Positions 17,431 through 26,212 of a DNA stretch of 48,089 bases are shown here, piece by piece (position 1 is the stretch's first letter; every line of letters begins with the position of its first letter). The stretch is taken from contig JAEUHA010000625.1 of assembly GCA_016793535.1 (NCBI GenBank), positions 1 through 48,089 on the forward strand. The letters are read 5' to 3'. This stretch comes from Opitutaceae bacterium (GTDB lineage: Bacteria > Verrucomicrobiota > Verrucomicrobiia > Opitutales > Opitutaceae). The position numbers and the translations under genes are program-made. A model generated the notes under the pieces. That model searched no databases and was not told the origin of the DNA. It worked only from the letters and a program-made list of their open reading frames with translations.

Positions 17431-18006
17431 TCAGGACGACGGGGCGCGGCGCGTGCGCGCCAGGATCACGACGTGGGTGGCGAGGAGCAGCGGGACGAGG
17501 AAGGTCGGAAGCAGGCTGACTGGCAGCGTGGTGAGGACGCGGACGTCGGCCGGAGCCGCCAGGGCGAGGCGCACGGCATTGAGCTGCGCGAGCAGCAGTC
17601 CGACGAGGCCGACGACGTTCCAGATCACGATCGCACGATGGCGCGCGGCGTCGGCCAGCGGGGCGAGGGCGACGGGCAGCGCCATCACCGCCACGATGAT
17701 TTCGCCCAGTGCGCCGGGCATGACGAGCGCGCGGGGCATTTCACCGCGCTGGTGCAGGACCAGGAGGTAAATGGCGGCGAGGCGCGTGACGTGCAGCAGG
17801 ACGAGCGCGCGGAGGTCGACGGCGTCGACCCAGGAGCGGATCGCGCCGATGCGCAGGTAGGCGAGGACGGGCAGCGCGGCGAGAAACAGCGTGAGGGCCG
17901 GCAGCGCGAGGGCGGAGACGCGCTGCAGGACCAGGAAATGCCCGGCCGCGAGCGCGGCGCCAAACCAGAGCCAGAAGAGAACGCGGATCAGCAGGGAGAC
18001 AGCCAT
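17431..18006 (-). CDS. Polytopic membrane protein of unknown function
   Basis: The product is 191 residues and mostly hydrophobic, with about six membrane helices: near residues 5-25, 33-50, 66-86, 98-118, 125-145 and 160-182. Short loops carry Arg, as in RIGAIRSW and DAARHRAI. No catalytic or transporter motif can be read. The length and helix count are compatible with DoxX-like or other small integral proteins, but I see no specific match. The terminator of the TolC-like gene lies just upstream, so it is a separate transcription unit. The coding call is supported by clean hydrophobic periodicity on this strand and an Arg-rich product in other frames. Confidence 0.75.
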   Translation of the reverse strand: MAVSLLIRVLFWLWFGAALAAGHFLVLQRVSALALPALTLFLAALPVLAYLRIGAIRSWVDAVDLRALVLLHVTRLAAIYLLVLHQRGEMPRALVMPGALGEIIVAVMALPVALAPLADAARHRAIVIWNVVGLVGLLLAQLNAVRLALAAPADVRVLTTLPVSLLPTFLVPLLLATHVVILARTRRAPSS

Positions 18007-18090
18007 GACGTCGGGTCAGCGAAGGGACGATCCCCGGGTGGGGCGAGGCCGGAGTTGCGGCGCGGGCCGGGCGGTGCTCCGGGTGGGCAG

Positions 18091-18117
18091 AAAAAAGGGC
18101 GCACGGTGGGTGCGCCC
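18091..18117 (-). terminator. Rho-independent terminator of the TolC-like gene
   Basis: GGGCGCAC (18097-18104) pairs perfectly with GTGCGCCC (18110-18117) across a 5-base loop, followed on the minus strand by six T (AAAAAA at 18091-18096 on the plus strand). It is 30 bases past the stop at 18147. Confidence 0.88.
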
Positions 18118-18145
18118 TGGGAGGGGGGACGTCTGCGGCCGGCGG
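18118..18145. repeat. Degenerate half copy of the palindromic repeat
   Basis: TGGGAGGGGGGACGTCTGCG and the next bases keep TGGGAG and GGACGTC of the arm at 2695-2719 with a few changes. It fills the space between the terminator stem and the stop codon of the TolC-like gene. No right arm is seen. Confidence 0.4.
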
Positions 18146-18146
18146 T

Positions 18147-19676
18147 TTACTGCGGCAGCTGGACGCGGAAGCGCTCGAGCGAGGAGCCTTCGAGACGGTT
18201 GAGCTCGGCGACGGCGCGGCGGAGGGAGACGCGGGCGCTGAGTTCGGAGAAGCGGGCGTTCTCGAGGTCGTCCTGAGCCAGCAGCACCAGCCGGCTGGTC
18301 GAGAGGCCGGCGTCGTAGCGGGCCTTCTGCTGGTCATACTGCCGGGCGGCGAGTTCGGTGCCCTTGGCGGCGATCTCGACGGCGGCGAGCTGGGTCTCGA
18401 CGGCGCGGACGGACGTGCGCACGTTGACGAGGAGAGTCTGCTCGAGCTGTTCGAGCTGAACCTTGCGCGACGCGAGGTTGGACTGCGCGGTCCGGTAGCG
18501 GGCCTTTTCCGCGTGGCGACCCCACGGCATGGAGTAGTTGAGGCCGATCGACCAGTTGTTGCCGTGGTCGTTGGGGAGATTGGCGATCGCCTGCTGGTAG
18601 TTGGCGTTGGTGGCGCGGGCGGTGTAGCCCAGCGTGGCGATCAGGTCGAGGTCGGGCAGCTGATTGCGGCGGGCGGTCTCGAGGTCGATCTGCAGCTGCT
18701 TGATCGCTTCCTCGACGGAGAGCGTGTCGGGGTAGTACTCGCGCGCGCGCTTGTAGGCGGCGGCGAACGAGGGCGGCCCCTCGCGGTATTCGTTGAAGGC
18801 GACCGGGCCGACGCGCTGCTCGAAGTCCGGCACGTTGATCAGATTCAGCAGCCGGTCCTCGGCGTCGCGCACCGACTGCTCGGCGAGGATGATGTTGCGG
18901 CGGGCGGTGGCGACGCCCACTTCAGCGGAGAGCACGTCGAGGTCAGTGGCGACGCCGGTCGTGCGCCGGGCGGAGTTTTCGTCGAGCAGCCGCTGGCTGG
19001 ACTGAAACGTGAGCTGGCGGATGCGGAGCGTCTCGCGGGCGGCGACGAGATTGTAGTAAGCGACCTCGGTGTCGGCGATGACCGCCAGCACGCGGCTCTT
19101 GTAGTTGATCGTGGCGATGTTCAGGCCGAGCTTCGCGCGCTGGAGTGCCGCGGTGGCCTGATGGCGGCCGGCGCCGTTGAGCAGCGGCTGGTTCAACGTG
19201 GCGGAGACACCATGGCCGAAGCTCGGGTTGACGAGCGCGTTGGTCGAGTTGGTCGCGCTGCGGGAAATGTTGGTGTTGACGCTCACGCTGCCGTTCGTGA
19301 GCGGAATGCGCGGCAGGGTGGCGCCGACGGACATCGTCGTATTGTCATTGCGGGCGCCTTCGCGCTGCGAGCCGTCCAGCACGCTCGTGTTCGACGCCGC
19401 CTGGTTCAGGTTGCGGCGCAGGGACGCATTGATCGTCGGATCGAACGCGGCTTCCTGCACCACGATCGTGTCCTTGGCGTTCTCGACCGTGTACGCCTGC
19501 ACCTGCAGGTCGAAATTCTTGCGCAGGGCGAGAGCGACGGCGTCTTCCAGCGTGAACGGTTTCTCATTGCCGGCCGTGGTCGCCGCGGGCGCCGGCCCTG
19601 CCGCTGGTGCCTGGCCGAACGCGGTGGCGAACGGAACGCTGAACACGAGAAGGACACGGGCAAGTAGGCGAGGCAT
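18147..19676 (-). CDS. TolC-family outer-membrane efflux protein
   Basis: The product is 509 residues from the ATG at 19676, with a signal peptide ending near TAFGQA. An Ala/Pro linker follows, then the outer-membrane efflux domain in two repeats: FTLEDAVALALRKNFDLQVQ begins the first, and the second begins near SVEEAIKQLQIDLETARRN. Long heptad-rich helices fit the TolC alpha-barrel, and the typical segments AAKGTELAARQYDQQKARYDAG and STSRLVLLAQDDLENAR near the end are present. It should form a trimeric exit duct for an efflux pump or a type I secretion system. No membrane-fusion or inner-membrane pump gene is next to it. An in-frame start at 19754 would add 26 unlikely residues. Confidence 0.9.
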   Translation of the reverse strand: MPRLLARVLLVFSVPFATAFGQAPAAGPAPAATTAGNEKPFTLEDAVALALRKNFDLQVQAYTVENAKDTIVVQEAAFDPTINASLRRNLNQAASNTSVLDGSQREGARNDNTTMSVGATLPRIPLTNGSVSVNTNISRSATNSTNALVNPSFGHGVSATLNQPLLNGAGRHQATAALQRAKLGLNIATINYKSRVLAVIADTEVAYYNLVAARETLRIRQLTFQSSQRLLDENSARRTTGVATDLDVLSAEVGVATARRNIILAEQSVRDAEDRLLNLINVPDFEQRVGPVAFNEYREGPPSFAAAYKRAREYYPDTLSVEEAIKQLQIDLETARRNQLPDLDLIATLGYTARATNANYQQAIANLPNDHGNNWSIGLNYSMPWGRHAEKARYRTAQSNLASRKVQLEQLEQTLLVNVRTSVRAVETQLAAVEIAAKGTELAARQYDQQKARYDAGLSTSRLVLLAQDDLENARFSELSARVSLRRAVAELNRLEGSSLERFRVQLPQ

Positions 19677-19740
19677 AGCGTGAGTTGGAAGAAGGCAGGA
19701 GGCGCGCAGTGCTGGCAACAACACAGGGGAAAAGCGAAAG

Positions 19741-19989
19741 TTACTGCCTTTCATACTCTCCCCCAGGGGTGCGCTTCAGTACGGTGAACCCGGCCTGTCT
19801 GGCGCGCGAGACGGAAAGCGGTGCTGAAAGTTTCGGGGAATTTACCGTTTGGATGCCTCCGCGGCGGACCTCCTGTCCGCACTTGGGGCAGTGCGTCAGG
19901 TCCCCCGCGCCCGCCGCCTGCCGATGCTCGAAACCCGGCCCGCAAAGCCGGCACGGCGGCTGGAGCGGCGTGTAAAACAGGATCGGCAT
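19741..19989 (-). CDS. Small FmdB-like zinc-ribbon protein
   Basis: The product is 82 residues, starting MPILFYTPLQPPCRLCG. A CRLC pair at about 13-16 and an HCPKCG pair at about 33-37 are spaced as in zinc ribbons of the FmdB type, which also tend to start MPIY/F. The C-terminal half (SRARQAGFTVLKRTPGGEYER) resembles the tail of short zinc-ribbon proteins common in Verrucomicrobia. A GTG at 20010 is an alternative start. The role is unknown; FmdB proteins are proposed regulators. It is in line with the PpiD/SurA-like gene upstream (106-base gap) and the TolC-like gene downstream (64-base gap), so it may be part of one transcript. Confidence 0.7.
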   Translation of the reverse strand: MPILFYTPLQPPCRLCGPGFEHRQAAGAGDLTHCPKCGQEVRRGGIQTVNSPKLSAPLSVSRARQAGFTVLKRTPGGEYERQ

Positions 19990-20095
19990 GGGAAAGGGCA
20001 ATGCTTGCACGATTCTCGGCCAAAAAGAAAGCCCGTGCTGCGCGGAGCGGCACGGGCGGAGGGATGGCGGGGAAGGCAGGCGGGAGCCGCAGCCG

Positions 20096-21781
20096 TTACT
20101 GGAGCTTGGGCTCGGACTTCTTCAGTTCCTGCTCGACCATTTCCGAGATGAACGCCGAGGCGCCGAAGCGGCCGTTGTAGCTGGCGATCTGCTTCCGGGT
20201 CTCCGCGAACTGCGGGTTGGCCTCGGTGTCGTCCGGCGCCTTCTTGTCGGCGGCGTGGACGAACAGGCCCTTGTCGGCGCTGATCACCATGTCGGAAACC
20301 TGGCCCTTCTCGAGTCGTTCCAGCGTGCCGAGCACGCTGTAGTCCACACCCTGCGGCTGGCTGCGCAGCGTGAACGGCGGCACCGCCTTCGCCTCCAGCT
20401 TGAGGCCGGTCCCCGCCGCCGCGGCTTCGGCGGCCTTGTCGAAGGCATCCCCGGCCTTCAGGCGGGCTTCGAGCTGGGTTTTGATCGTGCGGCCAAGTTC
20501 CACGAAGCGCTTGCGGCGCTCGTTCTCGACGTAGTCGGCGGAGACGCGGTCACGCACGGCGGCGAAGATCGGCTTGTGGGTCGGCTGCGTCTCCCGCCAG
20601 ATCAGGATCACGGCGCCGGACGGCGTCGGCAGGGCGTCGGAGGCGACCCGGTCCTGGTTGAGGCGGAAGGCCTCGGCGGCGATCTCGCGCGAGCCGCCGA
20701 ACTGGGCCGGCGGTTCATCGCGCGCAAACGGCGGAAGGGTCTGGGTCGCGAGCTGCTTCGAAGCCAGGAACGCGTCGACCGCGGCGCCCGTGCGCGCCTT
20801 GCTTTCGAACAGGGCGAGGGAGACATCGCTCGCCGCCTTCACCGCGGCCTTCTGGGCGCGCTCGATCTTGAGGGCGGTCTCGACCTGCGGACGCACCGCG
20901 GCGAAATCGGCGGCCGGATCGGAGGGCGGCGTGACAGTGATCGTCGTGGAAACCGGCTTCGCGGGATCGACCGGCTTGGGGAAACGGGACGGGTTGGCGT
21001 CGTAGAAGGCGCGGACCTCGGCGTCAGTGACGGTCATGCCGGCGAGGTAGTTCATGGCCGAAAACTCCACGTAGCTGACGACCACCCGCGGCGGGATGTC
21101 GTAGCGGCCGCCGGACTGCTCGAAAAACTGCGTGAGCTCGGCGTCGGTCGGCTTGATCTCGGGCTTGAACGCCGTGTAGTCGACCGTCGCGGTGCCGATC
21201 GTCCAGGTGGTGTCGGCTTCCCGGAGCTGATTCTTGACCTCGGAAGCCAGCACGAATCCCGGGCCGGAGAGGAGGGTCTGAACCTTCTCGGCGCGGACGT
21301 CGTCGCCCAGGACGCGCACGATGTCCGCCTCATTTACCCCGCGGGGATTGGTCTTCAGGTTGTCGCGGAAGGTCTGGTACGCCTTCGGATCGAACTGACC
21401 GTCGGCGCCGGCGAACATGCGGAGGGTCTTTACCTGCGCCTCGATCTCGGCGGGCGTCGCGGCCGGGATGTGCCACTGGTCGGCGAGGTGGAGCACGGCG
21501 GCCCGCTGGAAGGCGTAGTTCTGGATCCGGTCCGCATCGAGGCCGAACGAGCCGAAGCGGAGGTTGGCGCTGAGACCGGCATCGCCCATCAGTTTCTGCT
21601 GATCCGACTGGAGGCTCAGGTTGTAGCCGAAGAAGAAGCGGTCGACCATCTGCCGGTCCGCCTGACCGATGCCGGGAGCGGCGCCGATCGTGAAGACGAA
21701 CGCGATGATGACGCCCGCCAGCAGCACCGCAAAGATGGTTCTGAAGTGGTGCTGAAAGTATTTCTGGATCCAGGTGATCAT
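20096..21781 (-). CDS. PpiD/SurA-like membrane-anchored periplasmic chaperone
   Basis: The product is 561 residues. One N-terminal membrane helix (about residues 15-35, TIFAVLLAGVIIAFVFTIGA) anchors it, as in PpiD. A SurA_N-like helical region follows (about 45-200, with DADRIQNYAFQRAAVLHLA and AEIEAQVKTLRMF), and a second helical unit near DAEVRAFYDANPSRF. The C-terminal part ends in EMVEQELKKSEPKLQ. I cannot find a parvulin core with its usual sequence, so the isomerase activity may be missing and the role may be chaperoning of exported proteins. It shares a direction with the zinc-ribbon and TolC-like genes. It has no clear Shine-Dalgarno site. Confidence 0.8.
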   Translation of the reverse strand: MITWIQKYFQHHFRTIFAVLLAGVIIAFVFTIGAAPGIGQADRQMVDRFFFGYNLSLQSDQQKLMGDAGLSANLRFGSFGLDADRIQNYAFQRAAVLHLADQWHIPAATPAEIEAQVKTLRMFAGADGQFDPKAYQTFRDNLKTNPRGVNEADIVRVLGDDVRAEKVQTLLSGPGFVLASEVKNQLREADTTWTIGTATVDYTAFKPEIKPTDAELTQFFEQSGGRYDIPPRVVVSYVEFSAMNYLAGMTVTDAEVRAFYDANPSRFPKPVDPAKPVSTTITVTPPSDPAADFAAVRPQVETALKIERAQKAAVKAASDVSLALFESKARTGAAVDAFLASKQLATQTLPPFARDEPPAQFGGSREIAAEAFRLNQDRVASDALPTPSGAVILIWRETQPTHKPIFAAVRDRVSADYVENERRKRFVELGRTIKTQLEARLKAGDAFDKAAEAAAAGTGLKLEAKAVPPFTLRSQPQGVDYSVLGTLERLEKGQVSDMVISADKGLFVHAADKKAPDDTEANPQFAETRKQIASYNGRFGASAFISEMVEQELKKSEPKLQ

Positions 21782-21947
21782 GGGGGAAAAGGCCGGAAGC
21801 TAGGTCGGGAGGGGTGGGTGGCAAGGTCGAATTGGCCGGGGTGGCGCAAAGGTGCCAGCCGGGGCGGGCGGGGCGTTTCCGCCGCGGGGTTTCCGGTGCC
21901 ACCCGGAACAACGGACCCGGGGCGGGCGGCGCGACCGGGCGGCCGGT

Positions 21948-23429
21948 TCAGCGTTTCGCCGGGCGCTCGCCCAGCGCAAAGGGCGGCCGCGATTCGTCGA
22001 ACGGATGCTCGTTCAGCAGTTCCTCGACGGTCTTCTGGAAAAACGGCTGCTCACCCAGGCCGCGCAGGGTGGCTTCGTACTGCGTGAGCAGCGGATCGAT
22101 GTGCTCGAACGACGTGCCGACCGGATCCTCGCCGAGGTTGTCGTCGAGGGACTTGAAGTCGAACAGCGTCATCCGGTTGAGCGGGCGCGCCGGCTGGTAG
22201 AGGAAATCGGTGGCGGTGCTGCCGGGCGGCGGGCGCAGCGTGGTCACCAGTTCGAGCTGGACGAGCCGGTTGAGGCATTCGTTGAGCAACTGGGTCGGGA
22301 CCTTGAGCAGCGTGCTGAGGGTCGACGCCGAGATCGCCGGCAGGCAGTCGCGGAAACGGCGGCAGATGGTGAGAAACACCACGAGCTCCAGCCGCTCCCG
22401 CATCGCGTGGGTGAGCGTGCTCCAGGCGGCCTGGCTGTTGCGGAAGTGAACGTTCTGGAGCGCGTAGCTCACGACGGCCCCGATCAGCACGAAGAGCCAG
22501 AAGACATACAGGCCGAACATGAGCACCGGCAGGATCGCGAGCGAACCGTAGAGGCTCTTTTCGAGCACGACGCGCTTCACGTAGAGGAAGGTGACGAAGT
22601 TGTTGCCGAGGAGAAGCGCGGCGACGACCAGCGCGCCGGCGAACGCCGCGCGCCAGAAAACGCGCGTGTTGGGAATCACCCGGTAGAACAACATCAGCAT
22701 CAGCGTCAGCAGCGCGAACGACAGCGCCTGCACCACGAAACCCAGCGAGTGGAGATCGATGTTGTCGCCGAACACGTTCAGGTAGGTGCCCGCGCCCAGC
22801 ATCGCGACGGCGGAGAAGAACAAAATCGCGCCCAACGTGAGGATCGTCCAGTAGAGCACGACGCGCATCAGCACGGAACGGCCCTGATGCACGCCCCAGA
22901 GGTCGTTGAAGGTGTCTTCGATCGACTTGAACAGGAGCAGCACGATCGCGAGCAGCGAGAAAATGCCGGCGGCGCCGGCGGAGCCCGACTTCGACGACGC
23001 GATGATGTTGTTGATCACGTCGACCAGCTGCGGGTTCACCTTGCTCGAACTCGCGTTGACGCCCTCGTACTCGGTCAGCTGGGGGGCGAGCACCGTGATG
23101 ATCTTGTTGAGCGACTTCGCCACGAGGTCCGGGTCGTTGTTCTGACCGAGCGCGAAACCGGCCACGAGCACCGCGATGACCAGCAGCGGGCCGAGCCCCA
23201 GCAGCGAACTGAAACTCAGGGCGGCGGCGCGGGTGGCGATCCGGGATTCGACAAAGACCGTGATCGAGATCGAGACCACGCGGAGCACCGCATACAGCAC
23301 CGCCTTCGGTGAACGATCCTTCAGGGAACTGGAGCGCCAGATGTCCCGCTGGTAAACGTGGACGACTCGCGCCCAGACATCGGCCCACCGAAGCTTGGCG
23401 GGAGGGCTCGGCGGGCCGGCGGGAACCAC
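21948..23429 (-). CDS. YihY/BrkB-family membrane protein with extra C-terminal domain
   Basis: From the GTG at 23429 the product has 493 residues. The YihY/BrkB core spans about 40-330 with six membrane helices, including TRAAALSFSSLLGLGPLLVI, SIEDTFNDLWGV and LYGSLAILPVLMFGLYVFW. A cytoplasmic region of about 150 residues follows with a winged-helix-like part (LPAISASTLSTLLKVPTQLLNECLNRLVQLELV). The family was once linked to ribonuclease BN by mistake; it is better viewed as transporter or envelope related, with unknown substrate. The frame is open to 23522, but that would overlap the GYF_2 gene by 89 bases. The GTG lies 4 bases past that gene's stop, which suggests an operon. Confidence 0.85.
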   Translation of the reverse strand: MVPAGPPSPPAKLRWADVWARVVHVYQRDIWRSSSLKDRSPKAVLYAVLRVVSISITVFVESRIATRAAALSFSSLLGLGPLLVIAVLVAGFALGQNNDPDLVAKSLNKIITVLAPQLTEYEGVNASSSKVNPQLVDVINNIIASSKSGSAGAAGIFSLLAIVLLLFKSIEDTFNDLWGVHQGRSVLMRVVLYWTILTLGAILFFSAVAMLGAGTYLNVFGDNIDLHSLGFVVQALSFALLTLMLMLFYRVIPNTRVFWRAAFAGALVVAALLLGNNFVTFLYVKRVVLEKSLYGSLAILPVLMFGLYVFWLFVLIGAVVSYALQNVHFRNSQAAWSTLTHAMRERLELVVFLTICRRFRDCLPAISASTLSTLLKVPTQLLNECLNRLVQLELVTTLRPPPGSTATDFLYQPARPLNRMTLFDFKSLDDNLGEDPVGTSFEHIDPLLTQYEATLRGLGEQPFFQKTVEELLNEHPFDESRPPFALGERPAKR

Positions 23430-23433
23430 GAGA

Positions 23434-24183
23434 TTAGCGGGAAATGACCTGCCAGGCCATGAATCCCATGCCACCGCAGGCGGCGGCAAACGCGACCAGC
23501 GCCGGAATGAGACTCGTGACAACGGTGCAGAGATAGAGGCCGGTCGAGCCGGCGGCCGCGGCCAGCAGGAGCGTGGATTCGCCGGTGGAGAAGTAGATCA
23601 GGCCGAGCAGCCCCAGGCCGAACGCGGCCCTGAATCGGATCAGTGGATACAGCACCGTCATGCCGAGGCCGAGCAGGACCGCGAGGACGATGTCCACGAC
23701 GCCGAGCAGCACGAGGGGTTGGGCCAGCAGCTTGGCGCCGGTCATGGCGAAGAGCGTGTCGGTGCCGGGCAGGATCGTGGCGGCGGCGGAAAAGACGAGC
23801 GACGCAATCGCGCCCCACAGCCCCAGCCGGGCCGCGCGGGCCATCGCGATCTGCGGATCGGACTTGCCCCGCGTGTCGTCCGTGCGCCCCTCGGCGGCGG
23901 CGAGCATGTCGTCCACCGTGATCGCGCGCGCCGAAACCGCCGGCTGGTTCAGGGCGCTCACTTCCTTGTTCTTGAGGATGAGCTTCTTCTTCTCCGGGAA
24001 AACGACGGCCATCAGGTCCGGCTGGGTGTTGATCGCGACCCACTGTTCGGACACGGCTTCGTAGATCAATGTCTCGGCATTGACCTGTCCGGCTTCGGCG
24101 AGATCGGCCACCTGCTGGGGGTTGAAGGGGCCGCGGGCCTCCGTCTCGCTCGCATTGCGGATGTAGATTTCCTGCGTCGCCAT
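23434..24183 (-). CDS. GYF_2-domain membrane protein
   Basis: The product is 249 residues. An N-terminal GYF_2 (DUF4339-type) domain spans about 5-60, with EIYIRNASETEARGPFNPQQVADLA and LIYEAVSEQWVAI, a likely peptide-binding module facing the cytoplasm. A polar linker (60-115) contains KKKLILKNKEVSAL. About four membrane helices follow (near 120-140, 150-175, 180-205, 215-245). Such proteins are frequent in Verrucomicrobia and Planctomycetes, with unknown roles. It is the first gene of a probable unit with the BrkB-like gene. Confidence 0.82.
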   Translation of the reverse strand: MATQEIYIRNASETEARGPFNPQQVADLAEAGQVNAETLIYEAVSEQWVAINTQPDLMAVVFPEKKKLILKNKEVSALNQPAVSARAITVDDMLAAAEGRTDDTRGKSDPQIAMARAARLGLWGAIASLVFSAAATILPGTDTLFAMTGAKLLAQPLVLLGVVDIVLAVLLGLGMTVLYPLIRFRAAFGLGLLGLIYFSTGESTLLLAAAAGSTGLYLCTVVTSLIPALVAFAAACGGMGFMAWQVISR

Positions 24184-24263
24184 TCGGGGTCAGGGTGGCG
24201 GTGCCATTCCCGACTCGCAAGTGCGTTTTGGGACGTTGCCCCGGAGTTTCCCGGGGAAAAGCG

Positions 24264-26024
24264 TTACATTCGCGTCAAAGTGCGCAGGCCGAGCAGTTGC
24301 AGCCCGGTTTCGAGCTGGAGCAGGGTGCGGGCGCAGAGGAGGAGGCGGCGGGCCCGGACGGTGGCATCGTCGACCAGCACCTTGTCGGCGTTGTTGAACG
24401 AGCTGTAGTCGCCGGCGAGTTCGAACAGGTAGAGCCCGAGGTAGTGCGGCCGCAGGGTTTCCACAGCGAGCCGGATGGCGTCGGGGAACTTCGTGAGCTT
24501 CCGCGCCAGCGCGATCTCGGCCGGGGTTTCGGGCGCGGTGGCGGCGGACTCGGTGGCCGGGTCGCCCGGGGTCACGCCGGCGCGGCGGAAGATGGAGTGG
24601 ATGCGCGCGATCGCGTAGAGCAGGTACGGCGCGGTGTTGCCGTCGAGCGCGAGCATCTTGTCCCACGAGAACACGTAGTTGCTGCTGCGGTTCTGCGAGA
24701 GGTCGGCGTACTGCACGGCGCCGACCCCGACGATCTGCGCGATCGCGCGGCGCTCGGCTTCGGGCAGCTCGGCGTTTTTCTCGGAGACGATCGCGTAGGC
24801 CCGGTCGACCGCTTCGTCGAGCAGCGCCTTCAGCCGGATCACGTCGCCGCTGCGGGTCTTGAGCGCCTTGCCGTCCTCGCCAGTGACGGCACCGAAGGTG
24901 ACGTGGTGCAGTTCGGGTACCCGATAGCCCCGGGCCGCGAACCATTTCTTCACCGTGAGAAAGAGCTGCTCGAAGTGGTCGGCCTGGCGGAAATCAGTCA
25001 CGACGACGATGCCGTGGGCGTTGAAGTGCTCGGTCCGGTACAGGGCGGTCGCGAGATCGGTCGACGCATAGTTGCTCGCGCCGTCGGCCTTGCGCACGAG
25101 GAACGGCTGGGTCTTGAAGCGCGGGTGCTCCGGGTGAAAGACCACGAGCGCGCCCTCGCTGATCTCGGCGAGTTTCGTCTCCTCGAGCTCGCGGTACACG
25201 CGGTCGACCTTGTCGTTGTAGAAGCTCTCGCCGAGGTGGTAGTCGAAGCGGATGCCGAGCCGGTCGTAGATCTGCTGGAATGCGGCGAGGCTGACCTCGG
25301 AGAACGTGCGCCACAGCGCCACGTTTTCGGCGTCGCCGTTCTGGAGCTTCACGAGTTCCCGCCGCGCCTCCTCGAGCTCGGGCGAGCCGTCGGGGGTGGC
25401 ATTGTTGCCCAGCTTGTAGAGCCGCTCGAGCTCCTCGATCGCGTCGCGGGCGAGGGCGTCGCGATCCACCCAGCGCTTGTAGCCGTAGATGAGTTTGCCG
25501 AACTGCGTGCCCCAGTCGCCCAGGTGGTTGTCGCGGATGACGCGAGCGCCGGTGAACTCGAGCAGCCGGCAGATTGCCTCGCCGATGACGGCGGACCGCA
25601 GGTGGCCGACGTGCATCTGCTTGGCCGTGTTCGGGGACGAGTAGTCGACCACCCAGGTCTGGCCGGCGTGCGCCGCGGCCGCGCCGGTCCGCAGGCGCGC
25701 GACCGAGTCGAAGGCGCGCACCCAGGCGAGCAGCGCGGCGGGCTTGAGCGTGAAGTTGATGAAGCCCGGTCCCGCGATGACGAGGTCGAACGACTCCCGC
25801 AGCGCCGGGGGCAGGGCGGCGACGAGCTGCTCGGCGGTCGCGCGCGGGTTGAGTTTGCGCGCCTTCGCGAAGCCCAGGACCCCGTTCGCCTGGAAGTCGC
25901 CGTGCCGCGGATCGGCGGTGCGGACCTCGGGCAGGAACGCGGCGGCGTCGGGCAGCCCGGCGGCAACGGCGGCCGCGGCGAGAGCCGCGTCGAGGTCGGC
26001 GGCGAGGTTGAACGAGACGTGCAT
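24264..26024 (-). CDS. argS: Arginyl-tRNA synthetase
   Basis: The product is 586 residues from the ATG at 26024, which begins MHVSFNLAADLDAAL, a normal Arg_tRNA_synt_N start; an open frame up to 26171 is Arg/Pro-rich and not conserved-looking. It charges tRNA-Arg with arginine in the cytoplasm. The class I signature is HVGHLRSAVIGEA, preceded by the usual VVDYSSPNTAKQM. Then come the IRDNHLGDWGTQFGKLI segment, the catalytic core with DGASNYASTDLATALYR and MKTRSGD-like TRSGDVIRLK, and the DALR anticodon-binding domain at the end (APYLLYAIARIHSIFRRA to GLRTLTRM). All parts are intact. GGGG sits close to the start codon as a weak Shine-Dalgarno site. Confidence 0.96.
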   Translation of the reverse strand: MHVSFNLAADLDAALAAAAVAAGLPDAAAFLPEVRTADPRHGDFQANGVLGFAKARKLNPRATAEQLVAALPPALRESFDLVIAGPGFINFTLKPAALLAWVRAFDSVARLRTGAAAAHAGQTWVVDYSSPNTAKQMHVGHLRSAVIGEAICRLLEFTGARVIRDNHLGDWGTQFGKLIYGYKRWVDRDALARDAIEELERLYKLGNNATPDGSPELEEARRELVKLQNGDAENVALWRTFSEVSLAAFQQIYDRLGIRFDYHLGESFYNDKVDRVYRELEETKLAEISEGALVVFHPEHPRFKTQPFLVRKADGASNYASTDLATALYRTEHFNAHGIVVVTDFRQADHFEQLFLTVKKWFAARGYRVPELHHVTFGAVTGEDGKALKTRSGDVIRLKALLDEAVDRAYAIVSEKNAELPEAERRAIAQIVGVGAVQYADLSQNRSSNYVFSWDKMLALDGNTAPYLLYAIARIHSIFRRAGVTPGDPATESAATAPETPAEIALARKLTKFPDAIRLAVETLRPHYLGLYLFELAGDYSSFNNADKVLVDDATVRARRLLLCARTLLQLETGLQLLGLRTLTRM

Positions 26025-26212
26025 CCCCGCAGAAAACCGGATGCGGCGCGCCGCGGGCAAGCGTGGAGTTTGGTCGCGCCGGCACAGCGGACAGGGGTTT
26101 GGCGTCGGACCTGGGGCCCCGGACTTCCCGTGTTTCGGGCGCCTGCTGGGTTGCGCCGGCGCGCCGTTCACGTTGGCATCCCGGCAGCTTGGCGGGCTGC
26201 CCCGCGCGATCC

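Noticed and set aside
21948..23522. Longer start for the BrkB-like gene
   Set aside because: It would overlap the GYF_2 gene by 89 bases and add residues that do not look conserved; the GTG at 23429, 4 bases past the GYF_2 stop, is preferred.
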